Below, one piece after another: positions 1-8,104 of a DNA stretch of 64,000 nt. A program made the position numbers and the translations under genes. Position 1 is the first letter of the stretch. Every line of letters begins with the position of its first letter. A model generated the notes under the pieces. The model saw nothing but the letters and a program-made list of their open reading frames with translations, searched no databases and was not told the DNA's origin. Source of the DNA: Arthrobacter sp. PvP023 (GTDB lineage Bacteria; Actinomycetota; Actinomycetes; Actinomycetales; Micrococcaceae); assembly GCF_017832975.1 (NCBI RefSeq), contig NZ_JAFIBI010000001.1, positions 3,596,001-3,660,000 on the forward strand, given 5' to 3'.

Positions 1-375
1 GGCCGCCTGCTGGAGCATTACCAGTCCGGGTCGCAGACCCGACGCGTGTCCGAGCTGCTGGAGTCCCAGCCGGAGGCAAAGCTGCAGATCCACCCCGCGG
101 CCGCGGCGTCCATGGGCATCACCGACGGCGCGTTCGTATCCGTGGCCAACGAGCGCGGCGAAGTACTGTGCCGGGCGGAACTCAGCACCGCCATCCGGCC
201 CGAGACTGTCTTCCTGCCGTTCCACTTCCCGGAGCTCGAGAGCGCCAACCGGCTGACGGAGGCCGCTACCGATCCCATCTCCGGGATGCCGGAGTTCAAA
301 TCCAACAAAGTCTGGGTCCGGGCGGCCGCCAACGGACTTCAGCACAGCGTTCTTCAGACATCGGAGGCCTCATGA
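1..375 (+). CDS. Molybdopterin oxidoreductase C-terminal fragment (probable assimilatory nitrate reductase catalytic subunit)
   Basis: The frame is open from base 1, so only the last 124 residues are present; the GTG at 46 is internal. The fragment looks like the molybdopterin-dinucleotide-binding beta-barrel that ends NasA/NarB/NapA-type enzymes: a segment around IHPAAAASMGITDGAFVSV followed by PETVFLPFHF and a tail containing DPISGMPEFKSNKVWV, typical of assimilatory nitrate reductases. Its stop overlaps the start of the next gene (ATGA at 372-375), which encodes a NirB-like FAD protein with a BFD-type cluster. That pairing is the usual nitrate-reductase catalytic plus electron-transfer arrangement, and nirBD lies 5 kb away. 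The fold is fairly clear; the substrate is inferred from context, since the catalytic part is outside the window. Confidence 0.8.
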   Translation, partial: GRLLEHYQSGSQTRRVSELLESQPEAKLQIHPAAAASMGITDGAFVSVANERGEVLCRAELSTAIRPETVFLPFHFPELESANRLTEAATDPISGMPEFKSNKVWVRAAANGLQHSVLQTSEAS

Positions 376-1973
376 GTGAGCAGATAGTAATTGTTGGCTT
401 TGGTCCGGTTGCCGCACGGCTGGTCGATGAGCTGCTGCCCGCGGTCCGTAGCGGACTGGCCCGCCTGACCGTGATCGGCGAGGAGGCGGACGCCGCCTAC
501 AACCGCGTGCTGGTGGCCGACCTCGGCGTCGGGCGCACCACCGCGGGCGCGCTGGCGCTGTCCGACGCCGCCGCGCTGATCGCCGACGGCGTGGACGTCC
601 GGCTCGGCGTCCGCGTCCGCCGGGTGGACCGCGCCCGCCAGCAGGTGATCCTCACGGACGGCACCAAGCCCCGCTATGACCGGCTGGTGTTTGCCACCGG
701 TTCGCGTCCGGTCATCCCCAACCTGACCGGCCTCAACCCGGACCCGGCCCACCCGGTATTGCCCGCCGGCGTGACCGCGCTGCGCGACCTGCGCGACGCC
801 GAGGTGCTCCGCCAGGCTGTTTCCGGCGGCAAGCGCGTTGTGGTGCTGGGCGGCGGCGTCCTGGGACTCGAGACAGCCCTGGCCGCCGCCGAAGAGGGTG
901 CCACGGTGACCGTGGTCCACAACGGACCGCACCCGCTGGGCCGGAACATCGACCGCGGCGGCGGAGCGGTGCTGGCCGCCAGCCTGCGCAACTGCGGCGT
1001 CCGGATGGCCGGCAACGCGCGCTCCACCGGGATTGAACACAACGCTCCCGACGGCGGCTTCTCCGCCCTGCTGCTGGATGACGGTTCAGCGATCGACGGC
1101 GACCTGCTGGTGCTGTCCTGCGGCGTCCGGCCGCGCGTGGAACTGGCCGAAGGCTGCGGGCTGTCCACCGGCGCGGGCATCCTGGTGGACCACAAGCTGC
1201 GGGCACACCACGAGCCCCACATTTTCGCGATCGGAGACTGCGCCGAAGTCCGCTGCCCGGATCCGGCCTGCAGTGAGTGCCGCACCGCGCCCGGCCCCTC
1301 CGGCCTGGTGGGCCCGGGCTGGCGGCAGGCGGAGTGGCTCGCCGAGTACCTGACGCTCCTCGCCGAGGGGTCCCCTGCGGGATTCGGCGAAGGTTCCGGC
1401 GACGCCGGGCCGGCGGACGTGGCGGATTCCCTGCCCGAGCTGCCGATGGAAAAGCCGGGTGTTATCGTCCTCAAGGCCCGCGGCCTGAACATGGCCGTGG
1501 CCGGCGACAATGCCGCCGATCCGTGGGACGACGAGGTTTTGACGGCCGGTGCGGTGAACGGCCGTCCGCGCCTGCAGATCGCGCAGTGGGCGGATCCGGA
1601 ACACGGCCGCTACATCAAGATGACAACGCGCGGCGGAGTCCTGGAGGGCCTCGTGGCCGTGGGCATGCCCCGCACTGCGGCGGAGCTGGTGTCCCTGTTC
1701 GAGCGCGGCGACGAGCTCCCCGCCGACAGGTCGCTCCTGCTGCGCCTTGACGGACCGGACCAGCTGGCAGCCCCGGGAAGCAGCGACCCCGCCCGCACCG
1801 TCTGCCGGTGCGCCGGGGTCAGCGGCACCAAGATCCAAGACGCTGTTGCTGACGGCTGCTCCACCGTGGCTGAGGTTTCCGGCGCCACCCGCGCGGGCAC
1901 GGGCTGCGGCGGCTGCCACTCCGACATCAAGGACATCATCGAAAAACACTTCCAGGCGGCAGCAGCCGCCTGA
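372..1973 (+). CDS. FAD-dependent oxidoreductase with C-terminal BFD-like [2Fe-2S] domain (nitrate reductase electron-transfer subunit)
   Basis: 533 residues starting at an ATG that overlaps the preceding stop. The N-terminus has a Rossmann FAD motif (IVIVGFGPVAARL), then a second dinucleotide fold (VVVLGGGVLGLETALAA, about residue 155) and the FAD-closing motif IFAIGDCAEV near residue 285. The last 60 residues form a BFD-like domain with CRCAG and CGGCH cysteine pairs, suited to a [2Fe-2S] centre. The layout matches the front half of NirB and the Bacillus NasB type electron-transfer subunit; no sirohaem domain is present. The likely role is passing electrons from NAD(P)H to the coupled molybdoenzyme. 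Cytoplasmic. It could instead serve nitrite reductase, but the 4-bp overlap argues for the upstream partner. Confidence 0.85.
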   Translation: MSEQIVIVGFGPVAARLVDELLPAVRSGLARLTVIGEEADAAYNRVLVADLGVGRTTAGALALSDAAALIADGVDVRLGVRVRRVDRARQQVILTDGTKPRYDRLVFATGSRPVIPNLTGLNPDPAHPVLPAGVTALRDLRDAEVLRQAVSGGKRVVVLGGGVLGLETALAAAEEGATVTVVHNGPHPLGRNIDRGGGAVLAASLRNCGVRMAGNARSTGIEHNAPDGGFSALLLDDGSAIDGDLLVLSCGVRPRVELAEGCGLSTGAGILVDHKLRAHHEPHIFAIGDCAEVRCPDPACSECRTAPGPSGLVGPGWRQAEWLAEYLTLLAEGSPAGFGEGSGDAGPADVADSLPELPMEKPGVIVLKARGLNMAVAGDNAADPWDDEVLTAGAVNGRPRLQIAQWADPEHGRYIKMTTRGGVLEGLVAVGMPRTAAELVSLFERGDELPADRSLLLRLDGPDQLAAPGSSDPARTVCRCAGVSGTKIQDAVADGCSTVAEVSGATRAGTGCGGCHSDIKDIIEKHFQAAAAA

Positions 1974-2112
1974 CGTAATGTGATGGCGGCTCGCCCGGTG
2001 CGCCGGGAAGCATGGCTTCGCCGCTGACCCCTCCAAGGGACTTATGCCCCTTGTCCCTCGCACGGCCCCGGGGTGTCATGGAAGCCAGAGTCCGTGGATC
2101 CGAGGGGTTGCC

Positions 2113-2754
2113 ATGTTCAGCGTCACGATCTTCCTGGCCGCGGCCGCGCTCATCGTTGCTGCCGCCGTCATGGGCATCGTCTCCCTGCGGCGGCCGGACC
2201 GTTCCGTCCGCGCCCGGGCACTGGTGTGGACGGCAGCCGCCATCATGACGGCCTTCACGGTCCTCGCCGGCCTGTTCGTCAGCGGCTATGCCCTGACTGA
2301 TCCCGGCGGCGCCGAGGGAATCATGCTGGTTTTGTGGTGGGCCGTTGCCCTGGCCGTCCTGGCCGTGCTTGCCTGGCTCCGTCCTTCGTGGGCCACACCG
2401 GTACTGGCCCTGCTGACCGCGTTGCTGGTCGTGGCGGGGATATGGTTCGCCCTGGATTCCGTGTCGTGGCGCGAGTTCGAGAACGCCAACGGCCCGGTCC
2501 GGGCCGTGGCCGTGCTGGTCCTCGCGTTCCCTGCAGCCGTCCTGGGCCTGAAACGAACAGCCACGGCGGGCTGGCTATTGCTGGCCCTCGGCCTGGGCCC
2601 GATAGCCTTCTCGGCCCTGGGGAACCTCGCCGGGGTGGTGTCCCTCTCCGCCGTCAGCGTGATCCCGCTGATCACCGGCCTGCTGTTCCTTGTGGCGGCC
2701 CGGATGACCCGCGCCGCGGTGTCCACTGAGCACGTGGGCGCCTTGCCCGCCTGA
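2113..2754 (+). CDS. Hypothetical multi-pass membrane protein
   Basis: 213 residues. I chose the ATG at 2113 because a GAGGGG purine run sits 5-10 bases upstream and the first residues (MFSVTIFLAAAALIVAAAVMG) form a transmembrane helix; the frame extends further upstream but that stretch looks non-coding. Almost the whole protein is hydrophobic, with about seven helices alternating with short arginine-rich loops and a short polar tail. No catalytic motif or family is recognised. It lies 140 bp after the nitrate-reductase partner and converges on the LpdA-like gene, with two bases between the stop codons. Function unknown. Confidence 0.7.
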   Translation: MFSVTIFLAAAALIVAAAVMGIVSLRRPDRSVRARALVWTAAAIMTAFTVLAGLFVSGYALTDPGGAEGIMLVLWWAVALAVLAVLAWLRPSWATPVLALLTALLVVAGIWFALDSVSWREFENANGPVRAVAVLVLAFPAAVLGLKRTATAGWLLLALGLGPIAFSALGNLAGVVSLSAVSVIPLITGLLFLVAARMTRAAVSTEHVGALPA

Positions 2755-2756
2755 CG

Positions 2757-4172
2757 TTACATATGAACGTGCAGGCGCCGTGCCGCTTCCGAGATGGAAC
2801 CGCTGAGTGACGGGTACACCGTGAAGGTGCTGGCGACGTCGTCGACGTGCAGTTTCTGCGTGACCGCGATGGAGATCGCGAAGATCAGCTCGGACGCGTT
2901 CGGGCCCACCACCACACCGCCGATCACCGTGCCGGAGCCCTTGCGGGCGAAGATCTTGACGAAGCCGTCCCGGTGGTTGCGCATCTTGGCCCGGGCGTTG
3001 CTGCGCAGCGACAGCTTCACCACGTCGCCCTGGTACTTTCCGGAGTCGATCTCGGCCTCGGACACGCCGACGTTGGCGATCTCGGGCGAGGTGAAGATAT
3101 TCGAAGCCACCTGGTGCAGCTTGAGCGGGGTCACGCTGTCGCCCATGAAGTGGGCCACCGCGATGCGGCCCTGCATGGCAGCGACGGAGGCGAGCGCAAG
3201 GACGCCGGTGCAGTCGCCGGCGGCGTAGATGTTCGGAGCCGTGGTGCGGGAGACGCCGTCCACCTTGATGTGGCCGCTCTCGGTGAGTGCCACGCCGGCT
3301 TCCTCAAGGCCGATACCGGCCGTGTTGGGAATGGACCCGACACAGACCAGGCAGTGGCTGCCGGTGACCTGGGAGCCGTCGCCCAGGGTGACCACCACGC
3401 CGTCCTCCGTGCGTTCCACTGTTTCAGCGCGTGAACGGGAGAGCACTTTCACGCCGCGGCGTTCAAAGACGCCCTCCAGGACCTCGGCGGCGTCGGTGTC
3501 AGAGCCCGGCAGCACGCGGTCGCGGCTGGAAATCAGGGTGACCTTAGAGCCCAGGCCGTTGTAGGCGGAGGCGAATTCCGCACCGGTCACACCGGAACCC
3601 ACCACGATGAGTTCTTCGGGGAGCTCGTCCATGTTGTAGATCTGCGCCCAGTTCAGGATCCGGTCGCCGTCAGGCCGGGCGGTGGGAAGTTCACGCGGGT
3701 GGGCGCCCACCGCAAGCAGGATGGTGTCCGCTTCCACCGTTTCGGTGCCGTCCACAGTGAGGACCTCAATGGTGTGGCTGTCCAGCAGCTTGCCGGAGCC
3801 GATCAGGATGCGCACGCCCTGGTGTTCCAGGCCGGCGCGGATGTCCTCGGACTGCTTCCGCGCCAAGCCGAGCAGGCGGTCGTTGATGTGCTTCAGGTCC
3901 GCGCGCATCACAGGGGCGAAATCGCCGCCGTCGACGTCGAACTTCACTCCCAGCTCCCCCGCCTCGCCGACGCGGGTCATCAGGTCCGCCGTCGCGATCA
4001 GGGTTTTGGAAGGTACGACGTCGGTGAGCACCGCCGAGCCGCCCAGGCCCGCCCGCTCAATGATGGTGACTTGTGCCCCCAGCGAGGCGGCCACCATGGC
4101 GGCTTCATAGCCGCCGGGCCCTCCGCCGAGTATTGCGATGCGAGGTGAGCTGAAATCCGGATGCGTAGTCAC
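2757..4172 (-). CDS. lpdA: NAD(P)H-quinone dehydrogenase, LpdA-like flavoprotein disulfide-reductase family
   Basis: 471 residues from the GTG at 4172; an ATG at 4193 would add seven residues, but the protein aligned on family habit starts V/MTTHPDFSSPRIAILGGGPGG. FAD motif GGGPGGYEAA at about residue 15, NAD motif VVGSGVTGAEFASAYNGLG near 180, second FAD motif IYAAGDCTG near 310, and a dimerisation domain to the end. The segment that normally carries the redox-active Cys-x4-Cys (GGxCLNxGCxPSK) reads GGSAVLTDVVPSK, so both cysteines are missing and the partner His-Glu pair is absent from the C-terminus. This fits the mycobacterial LpdA (Rv3303c) type of quinone reductase and not dihydrolipoamide dehydrogenase. 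Divergent from the purine nucleoside phosphorylase gene. Confidence 0.85.
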   Translation of the reverse strand: MTTHPDFSSPRIAILGGGPGGYEAAMVAASLGAQVTIIERAGLGGSAVLTDVVPSKTLIATADLMTRVGEAGELGVKFDVDGGDFAPVMRADLKHINDRLLGLARKQSEDIRAGLEHQGVRILIGSGKLLDSHTIEVLTVDGTETVEADTILLAVGAHPRELPTARPDGDRILNWAQIYNMDELPEELIVVGSGVTGAEFASAYNGLGSKVTLISSRDRVLPGSDTDAAEVLEGVFERRGVKVLSRSRAETVERTEDGVVVTLGDGSQVTGSHCLVCVGSIPNTAGIGLEEAGVALTESGHIKVDGVSRTTAPNIYAAGDCTGVLALASVAAMQGRIAVAHFMGDSVTPLKLHQVASNIFTSPEIANVGVSEAEIDSGKYQGDVVKLSLRSNARAKMRNHRDGFVKIFARKGSGTVIGGVVVGPNASELIFAISIAVTQKLHVDDVASTFTVYPSLSGSISEAARRLHVHM

Positions 4173-4255
4173 AAAGATCCATTCTCTACCCATCCGCCGC
4201 CGCACACCAATAAAAGGGACCTGCGCCACTGCTGGGCACGGCCCCGCGGGCACGA

Positions 4256-4261
4256 TAACTT
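4256..4261 (+). promoter_or_regulatory. Putative leaderless promoter -10 of the purine nucleoside phosphorylase gene
   Basis: TAACTT matches the actinobacterial TANNNT -10 consensus and ends six bases before the GTG start at 4268, with no Shine-Dalgarno sequence between them. That geometry would put the transcription start on or next to the start codon, giving a leaderless mRNA. Confidence 0.45.
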
Positions 4262-4267
4262 GTACCA

Positions 4268-5086
4268 GTGAGTAATACAGAATTCCTGAACACGGACCCC
4301 TTTGACGCCGCGCGCGCCGCCGCCGACTACATCGCCGAAGAGACGGGCGTGGACAGCCACGACGTCGCCCTGGTGCTCGGCTCGGGCTGGGGCGACGCCG
4401 CGGACCTGATCGGCGAGACCACCGCGACGTTGTCCGCGGACGAGGTCCCCGGTTTCTCCGCACCGGCAGTGGAGGGCCATGTAGGCACCATCCGCTCCGT
4501 CCTGACCAGGGAAGGCAAGCGGGCGCTGGTGCTGGGCGCCAGGACGCACTACTACGAGGGCAAGGGCGTCCGCGCCGTAGTCCACGGGGTCCGGACAGCT
4601 GCGGCGGCCGGCTGCAAGGTCCTAGTGGTGACCAACGGCTGCGGCGGCCTCAACGAGGACTGGGCTCCCGGCACTCCCGTGCTCATCAAAGATCACATAA
4701 ACCTCACCGCCACCTCACCGCTGGAAGGCGCAACGTTCGTTGACCTGACAGATCTCTACTCGGCACGGATCCGCGGGCTGGCCCGCGAAGTTGATCCGTC
4801 CCTCGACGAAGGCGTGTACGCGCAGTTCACCGGCCCGCACTACGAAACGCCCGCGGAAGTGCAATACGCCAAGCGGATCGGGGCCGACCTGGTGGGCATG
4901 TCCACAGCGCTCGAAGCCATCGCCGCCCGTCACGCGGGCATGGAGGTTTTCGGCATCTCACTGGTAACCAACCTTGCCGCCGGCATCAGCCCGGTGCCGT
5001 TGAGCCATGAGGAAGTGCTGGAAGCCGGGCAGGCCGCCGCTCCGCGCATCTCCAAGCTGCTCGCGGAAATCATCGCCAAGCTCTGA
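4268..5086 (+). CDS. punA: Purine-nucleoside phosphorylase
   Basis: 272 residues from a GTG. It belongs to the trimeric, class II-like PNP family: phosphate-binding motif VLGSGWGD near residue 35, GARTHYYEGKG near 95 (the family GRxHxYEG motif), VTNGCGGLN near 120 (purine-site region), TGPHYETPAE near 185 and VGMSTALEAIAARHAGMEVFGISLVTNLAAG near 210. It splits purine (deoxy)nucleosides with phosphate into base plus (deoxy)ribose-1-phosphate in the salvage pathway. The phosphohexomutase-family enzyme at 5715 and deoC at 23414 could work on related sugar phosphates, but they are separate units here. The start is probably leaderless. A convergent terminator-like stem follows. Confidence 0.93.
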   Translation: MSNTEFLNTDPFDAARAAADYIAEETGVDSHDVALVLGSGWGDAADLIGETTATLSADEVPGFSAPAVEGHVGTIRSVLTREGKRALVLGARTHYYEGKGVRAVVHGVRTAAAAGCKVLVVTNGCGGLNEDWAPGTPVLIKDHINLTATSPLEGATFVDLTDLYSARIRGLAREVDPSLDEGVYAQFTGPHYETPAEVQYAKRIGADLVGMSTALEAIAARHAGMEVFGISLVTNLAAGISPVPLSHEEVLEAGQAAAPRISKLLAEIIAKL

Positions 5087-5105
5087 GCCGACACCGCATG
5101 GCCGC

Positions 5106-5148
5106 GCCCGCCGGGCACTAGTTCCTGACGAACTAGCTCCTGGCGGGC
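5106..5148. terminator. Stem-loop between convergent punA and Rrf2 gene
   Basis: Imperfect inverted repeat with 19-base arms (16 pairs match) and loop CTGAC; the central part CTAGTTC/GAACTAG is perfect. It lies between the convergent stops and its right arm runs into the last codons of the Rrf2 gene. There is no clear T-tract, so the terminator role is inferred. Confidence 0.5.
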
Positions 5149-5618
5149 ATCAGCCGGCGGAGGACGTCCTTACGGGAGCCTGGAAACTTCCGCTCGACTG
5201 AGGCGGCAATGCCCGCAATGGTCTGCCGGGAGAGCGTCTGCCGCCAAGCAAGCTCGGCCTGCCGCATGGTCTGGGACACCAGGCAACTTCGGAGGTAGTC
5301 TTCACCGGGATCCGCCCCAGGCGCGTTCGCGAGAATGGATTCGCAACGAAAAGCGGGTTCCGGACCCTCAATGGCCAGGACAACGTCCAGCACGGTGATC
5401 TTTTCCGCGCCCCGCGCCAGCTGGAAGCCGCCGCGTGGTCCGGAGACGGAATACAGGATGCCCGCGCGGACCAGCGCCTGGAGCTGCTTGTTCAGGTAGG
5501 CGGCGGGTAACTGATACAGCTCAGCCAGCCGGGCACTGTTCACCGCCTCCCCCGAGGGGGCCCAGGACATGTTCACGCAGCAGTGCAGCGCCCACTCAAC
5601 TCCCTGCCCCATCTTCAT
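5133..5618 (-). CDS. Rrf2-family transcriptional regulator
   Basis: 161 residues from the ATG at 5618. The start (KMGQGVEWALHCCVNM) and the winged helix, SARLAELYQLPAAYLNKQLQALVRAGILYSVSGPRGGFQLAR, are typical of Rrf2 proteins; ITVLDVVLAIEGPEPAFRCESI follows. Cysteines at FRCES and RSCLVSQ, plus the CC pair near residue 13, could ligate an Fe-S cluster or act as a redox sensor as in IscR/NsrR/RsrR, but the exact spacing cannot be assigned to one subgroup. Divergent from the phosphohexomutase gene. The 96-bp gap holds a dyad GACATTA-N15-TACTGTC (5625-5653), a plausible autoregulatory operator. Confidence 0.88.
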   Translation of the reverse strand: MKMGQGVEWALHCCVNMSWAPSGEAVNSARLAELYQLPAAYLNKQLQALVRAGILYSVSGPRGGFQLARGAEKITVLDVVLAIEGPEPAFRCESILANAPGADPGEDYLRSCLVSQTMRQAELAWRQTLSRQTIAGIAASVERKFPGSRKDVLRRLMPARS

Positions 5619-5624
5619 TTTTCA

Positions 5625-5707
5625 GACATTACGTGTCCGGAAAATTTACTGTCAAGGTTCCCCCTGCGCTTGTCGGACAGCCAATAGCGGACGTTAGGCG
5701 ATAGCTT
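5625..5707. promoter_or_regulatory. Divergent Rrf2/phosphohexomutase control region
   Basis: Holds a dyad GACATTA-N15-TACTGTC (5625-5653; 6 of 7 positions symmetric) with TGTCCGGAAA inside it, and a TAGCTT -10 (5702-5707) ending seven bases before the ATG at 5715 with no Shine-Dalgarno. The second element suggests a leaderless mRNA for the mutase. TGTCCGGAAA recurs at 7973 between nirD and nirB. Confidence 0.4.
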
Positions 5708-5714
5708 TGTTCCT

Positions 5715-7457
5715 ATGACGTCTTCCGATGCCGACCTTCCGCAGCTGCTGAGCGACGCCCGGGACTGGGCCGCCCAGGACCCGGATCCGGCCACTGCCGC
5801 CGCTTTGACAGAACTCATCCAGCGCTCAGGAGACGGTGTTCCGTCCGCCCGCCAGGAACTCGAGGACAGCTTCAGCGGAACGCTGCAGTTCGGCACCGCC
5901 GGCCTCCGCGCCGCGCTGGGTCCCGGGCCGAACCGGATGAACCGCGTGGTTGTCCGGCGCGCGGCGGCCGGGTTCGCGGCGTTCCTGACCGGCGCCGTCG
6001 CGGCCGCTTCGCCGGGCACCCGGCCCCGCGCCGTCGTCGGCTATGACGCCCGCTACAACTCCGACATTTTCGCGGAGGAGACCGCTGCGGTCTTCACGGC
6101 CGCGGGCATCGACACCTTCCTGATGCCGCAGGCGCTCCCGACTCCGCTGCTCGCCTACGCTGTACGCGCCCTGGATTGCGACGGCGGTGTGATGGTGACC
6201 GCCAGCCACAACCCTCCGCAGGACAACGGTTACAAGGTGTACCTCGGCAGGCACGCCGTGGAAGAAAGCGGACGCGGAGCGCAGATCGTCGCACCCTACG
6301 ACGCCCGGATCGCCACGGAAATCGACCGTGTGGGCACGCTCGACTCCATTACCTTGGCCCCCGCGGGCTGGACTGTTCTGGAGCCGTCAATCGCTGCCGA
6401 CTACCAGGCAGCAGTGGCTGCCCTGGCACTGCCCGGGCAGTTCCCGGCCCGTGACCTGAAGATCGTCCTGACCCCCATGCACGGGGTGGGCGGCGACACC
6501 GCCGTCGCCGTGCTGAAGGCGGCAGGATTCGACGACGTCACCCTGGTCTCCGAACAGGCGCGGCCGGACCCGGATTTCCCCACGGTCAACTTCCCCAATC
6601 CGGAGGAGCCCGGCGCCCTGGATCTTGCGCTGGAAACGGCGGCCCGCGTGGACGCCGACATCGTGCTGGCCAACGACCCCGACGCCGACCGTGCCGCCGT
6701 CGCCGCCAAGGATCCTGACACCGGCGCCTGGCGCATGCTGCGGGGTGACGAAGTGGGCGCACTGCTGGGGGCACACATCGTGGCCCGGCTCGCTGCCGGC
6801 GGCGAAAGCCCGGCACACGGTGTCTTCGCGAACTCGATCGTGTCCTCGCGGCTGCTGGCACGGATCGCCGCTGCCGCCGGGTACGCGCATGAGGAAACCC
6901 TGACCGGCTTCAAGTGGATTTCCCGCGTTCCGGGCCTGCTCTACGGCTACGAGGAAGCGCTGGGATACTGCGTGGCCCCGGACCTGGTCCGGGACAAGGA
7001 CGGCATCTCCGCCGCCGTACTGATCGCGGAGCTCGCGGCCGCGGCGAAGGCGGACGGCAAGACCATTTTCGATACCCTCGACGAGTTGTACTTGGTGCAC
7101 GGGCTGCATGCCAGCGACCAGCTCAGTATCCGGGTGGCGGACCTGGGCCTGCTGGACGCCATGATGAACCGCCTCCGCGTGGGGCCGCCGGACTCCTTCG
7201 GCGGGTCCGCCGTCGAAATGTTCAAGGACCTGGCCGAAGGCAGCGAAACGTTGCCCCCGACGGACGGTCTGCTGTACCTCACGAAAGACCTCAGCCGGGT
7301 GATCATCCGTCCCAGCGGCACGGAACCGAAGCTCAAGTGCTACCTCGAGGTCATCCGGAGCGTGGGCTCGGCCGCCGAGCTGCCCGAGGCACGGCAGGCG
7401 GCACGGGCAGCGCTCGACGGCGTCCTGGTGGATGTGCGGGAGGCCCTGGGGCTCTAG
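5715..7457 (+). CDS. Phospho-sugar mutase (phosphoglucomutase/phosphomannomutase family)
   Basis: 580 residues, a normal length for the long-form alpha-D-phosphohexomutases. The first domain carries GTAGLRAALGPGPNRMN (substrate loop), the phosphoserine loop TASHNPPQDNGYKVY near residue 160, the metal-binding DPDADRAAV near 320, the sugar-binding GFKWISR / YGYEEALGYC segment near 400, and the phosphate-binding RPSGTEPKLKCYLEV loop near 535. All key residues are present. It interconverts hexose- or pentose-1- and -6/5-phosphates; relatives in this subgroup are often annotated as phosphomannomutase or as a ribose/deoxyribose mutase serving nucleoside salvage, which would suit the neighbouring punA. 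Exact substrate not decidable. It converges on nirD with no bases between the two stop codons. Confidence 0.92.
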   Translation: MTSSDADLPQLLSDARDWAAQDPDPATAAALTELIQRSGDGVPSARQELEDSFSGTLQFGTAGLRAALGPGPNRMNRVVVRRAAAGFAAFLTGAVAAASPGTRPRAVVGYDARYNSDIFAEETAAVFTAAGIDTFLMPQALPTPLLAYAVRALDCDGGVMVTASHNPPQDNGYKVYLGRHAVEESGRGAQIVAPYDARIATEIDRVGTLDSITLAPAGWTVLEPSIAADYQAAVAALALPGQFPARDLKIVLTPMHGVGGDTAVAVLKAAGFDDVTLVSEQARPDPDFPTVNFPNPEEPGALDLALETAARVDADIVLANDPDADRAAVAAKDPDTGAWRMLRGDEVGALLGAHIVARLAAGGESPAHGVFANSIVSSRLLARIAAAAGYAHEETLTGFKWISRVPGLLYGYEEALGYCVAPDLVRDKDGISAAVLIAELAAAAKADGKTIFDTLDELYLVHGLHASDQLSIRVADLGLLDAMMNRLRVGPPDSFGGSAVEMFKDLAEGSETLPPTDGLLYLTKDLSRVIIRPSGTEPKLKCYLEVIRSVGSAAELPEARQAARAALDGVLVDVREALGL

Positions 7458-7823
7458 CTAGAGCTCAACCTCGACGAAGCCATCCACCACACGGGTGCGG
7501 AACGTGGGGAGGCGGAGCCCGGCGGTGCCGAAGCACTCACCGGTTTCGAGGTCGTAGACCTCTTTGTGCAGGGGGGACGCAATGGTCTGGCGGGTCCCCC
7601 GGGAGCCCACAATGCCGCGGGCCATCACGTGGGCGCCGGTGGCGGGATCTTCCTGGGCCACGGCGAAAACTTCGGCGGCTGCGGTGCGGAACAATGCCAC
7701 CTGGCGGCCGGCGATCAGTGCGGCCTCACCCCAGGCCAGCTCCAGCTCCTCCACGGCGCAGACGCGGTTCCAGCCCGTCGCAAATCCGGTGCTCTGGTCT
7801 TCAAGTTCAAGTATTGCGGTCAT
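7458..7823 (-). CDS. nirD: Nitrite reductase small subunit (Rieske-like)
   Basis: 121 residues from the ATG at 7823, which has a strong GAGAGGGG ribosome site; longer starts in the same frame lie upstream of the likely promoter and are less plausible. WNRVCAVEELELAWGEAALIAGRQVALFRT, then VFAVAQEDPATGAHVMARGIVGSRG and IASPLHKEVYDLETGECF, follow the NirD fold. The Cys/His ligand pairs of true Rieske proteins are missing (only the H of PLHK remains), as is usual for NirD, so no cluster is expected. It partners the NirB large subunit encoded divergently and has its own GlnR-like promoter. Separation of nirD from nirB onto opposite strands is unlike the classical nirBD operon. Confidence 0.9.
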   Translation of the reverse strand: MTAILELEDQSTGFATGWNRVCAVEELELAWGEAALIAGRQVALFRTAAAEVFAVAQEDPATGAHVMARGIVGSRGTRQTIASPLHKEVYDLETGECFGTAGLRLPTFRTRVVDGFVEVEL

Positions 7824-7906
7824 TTCCGGCCCCTCTCGCATTGCCTGCCGCCCGGCGCTCTGTGGAACGGCTGCCGGGCCCGGACCGCCGACGCGGCCAC
7901 ATCTCA

Positions 7907-7949
7907 AAGCTAGGGCTGCGGTGTTTCGGCGGCGTGCAGTCAATGTGTC
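7907..7949 (-). promoter_or_regulatory. nirD promoter with GlnR-like boxes
   Basis: Read on the minus strand: GACAC (7949-7945), TGCAC (7938-7934) and GAAAC (7927-7923) at exact 11-bp steps, then ten bases, then a TAGCTT -10 (7912-7907). The same boxes-10 bp-TAGNNT layout is seen at nirB and at the gene starting at 22443. GlnR of actinobacteria binds 11-bp-spaced GTNAC/GAAAC boxes and controls nitrite reductase. Confidence 0.6.
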
Positions 7950-8000
7950 CGGCACGTAAAAGGCAACTCACCTGTCCGGAAATCCGTTCGTGATGCAGAA

Positions 8001-8054
8001 GTTAAGTTCACGAAACATAAGGGAAACTGAAGCGAAACTGCCCGTGCCTAGTCT
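8001..8054 (+). promoter_or_regulatory. nirB promoter with GlnR-like box ladder
   Basis: GTTAA (8001), GAAAC (8012), GAAAC (8023) and GAAAC (8034) at exact 11-bp spacing, followed by ten bases and a TAGTCT -10 (8049-8054). The boxes occupy the -35 region and stop 10 bp short of -10, as expected for an activator such as GlnR. The start codon is 50 bp downstream. Confidence 0.7.
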
Positions 8055-8104
8055 GGAACGACAAGCTGCAGAGCACCGTCTGCGGCCCATGCGAAAGGCC
8101 CACA

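Noticed and set aside
2012..2112. Alternative upstream starts of the membrane protein at 2113
   Set aside because: The extra residues are hydrophilic, lack a ribosome site, and precede a strong GAGGGG site at the chosen ATG.
7450..7465. Palindrome GCTCTAGCTAGAGC at the mutase/nirD junction
   Set aside because: It is made up of the two abutting stop codons and is too short, with no T-run, to call a terminator.
6914..7993. Plus-strand open frame spanning the end of the mutase and nirD
   Set aside because: Wrong frame over two real convergent genes; Arg/Pro/Gly-rich and motif-free.
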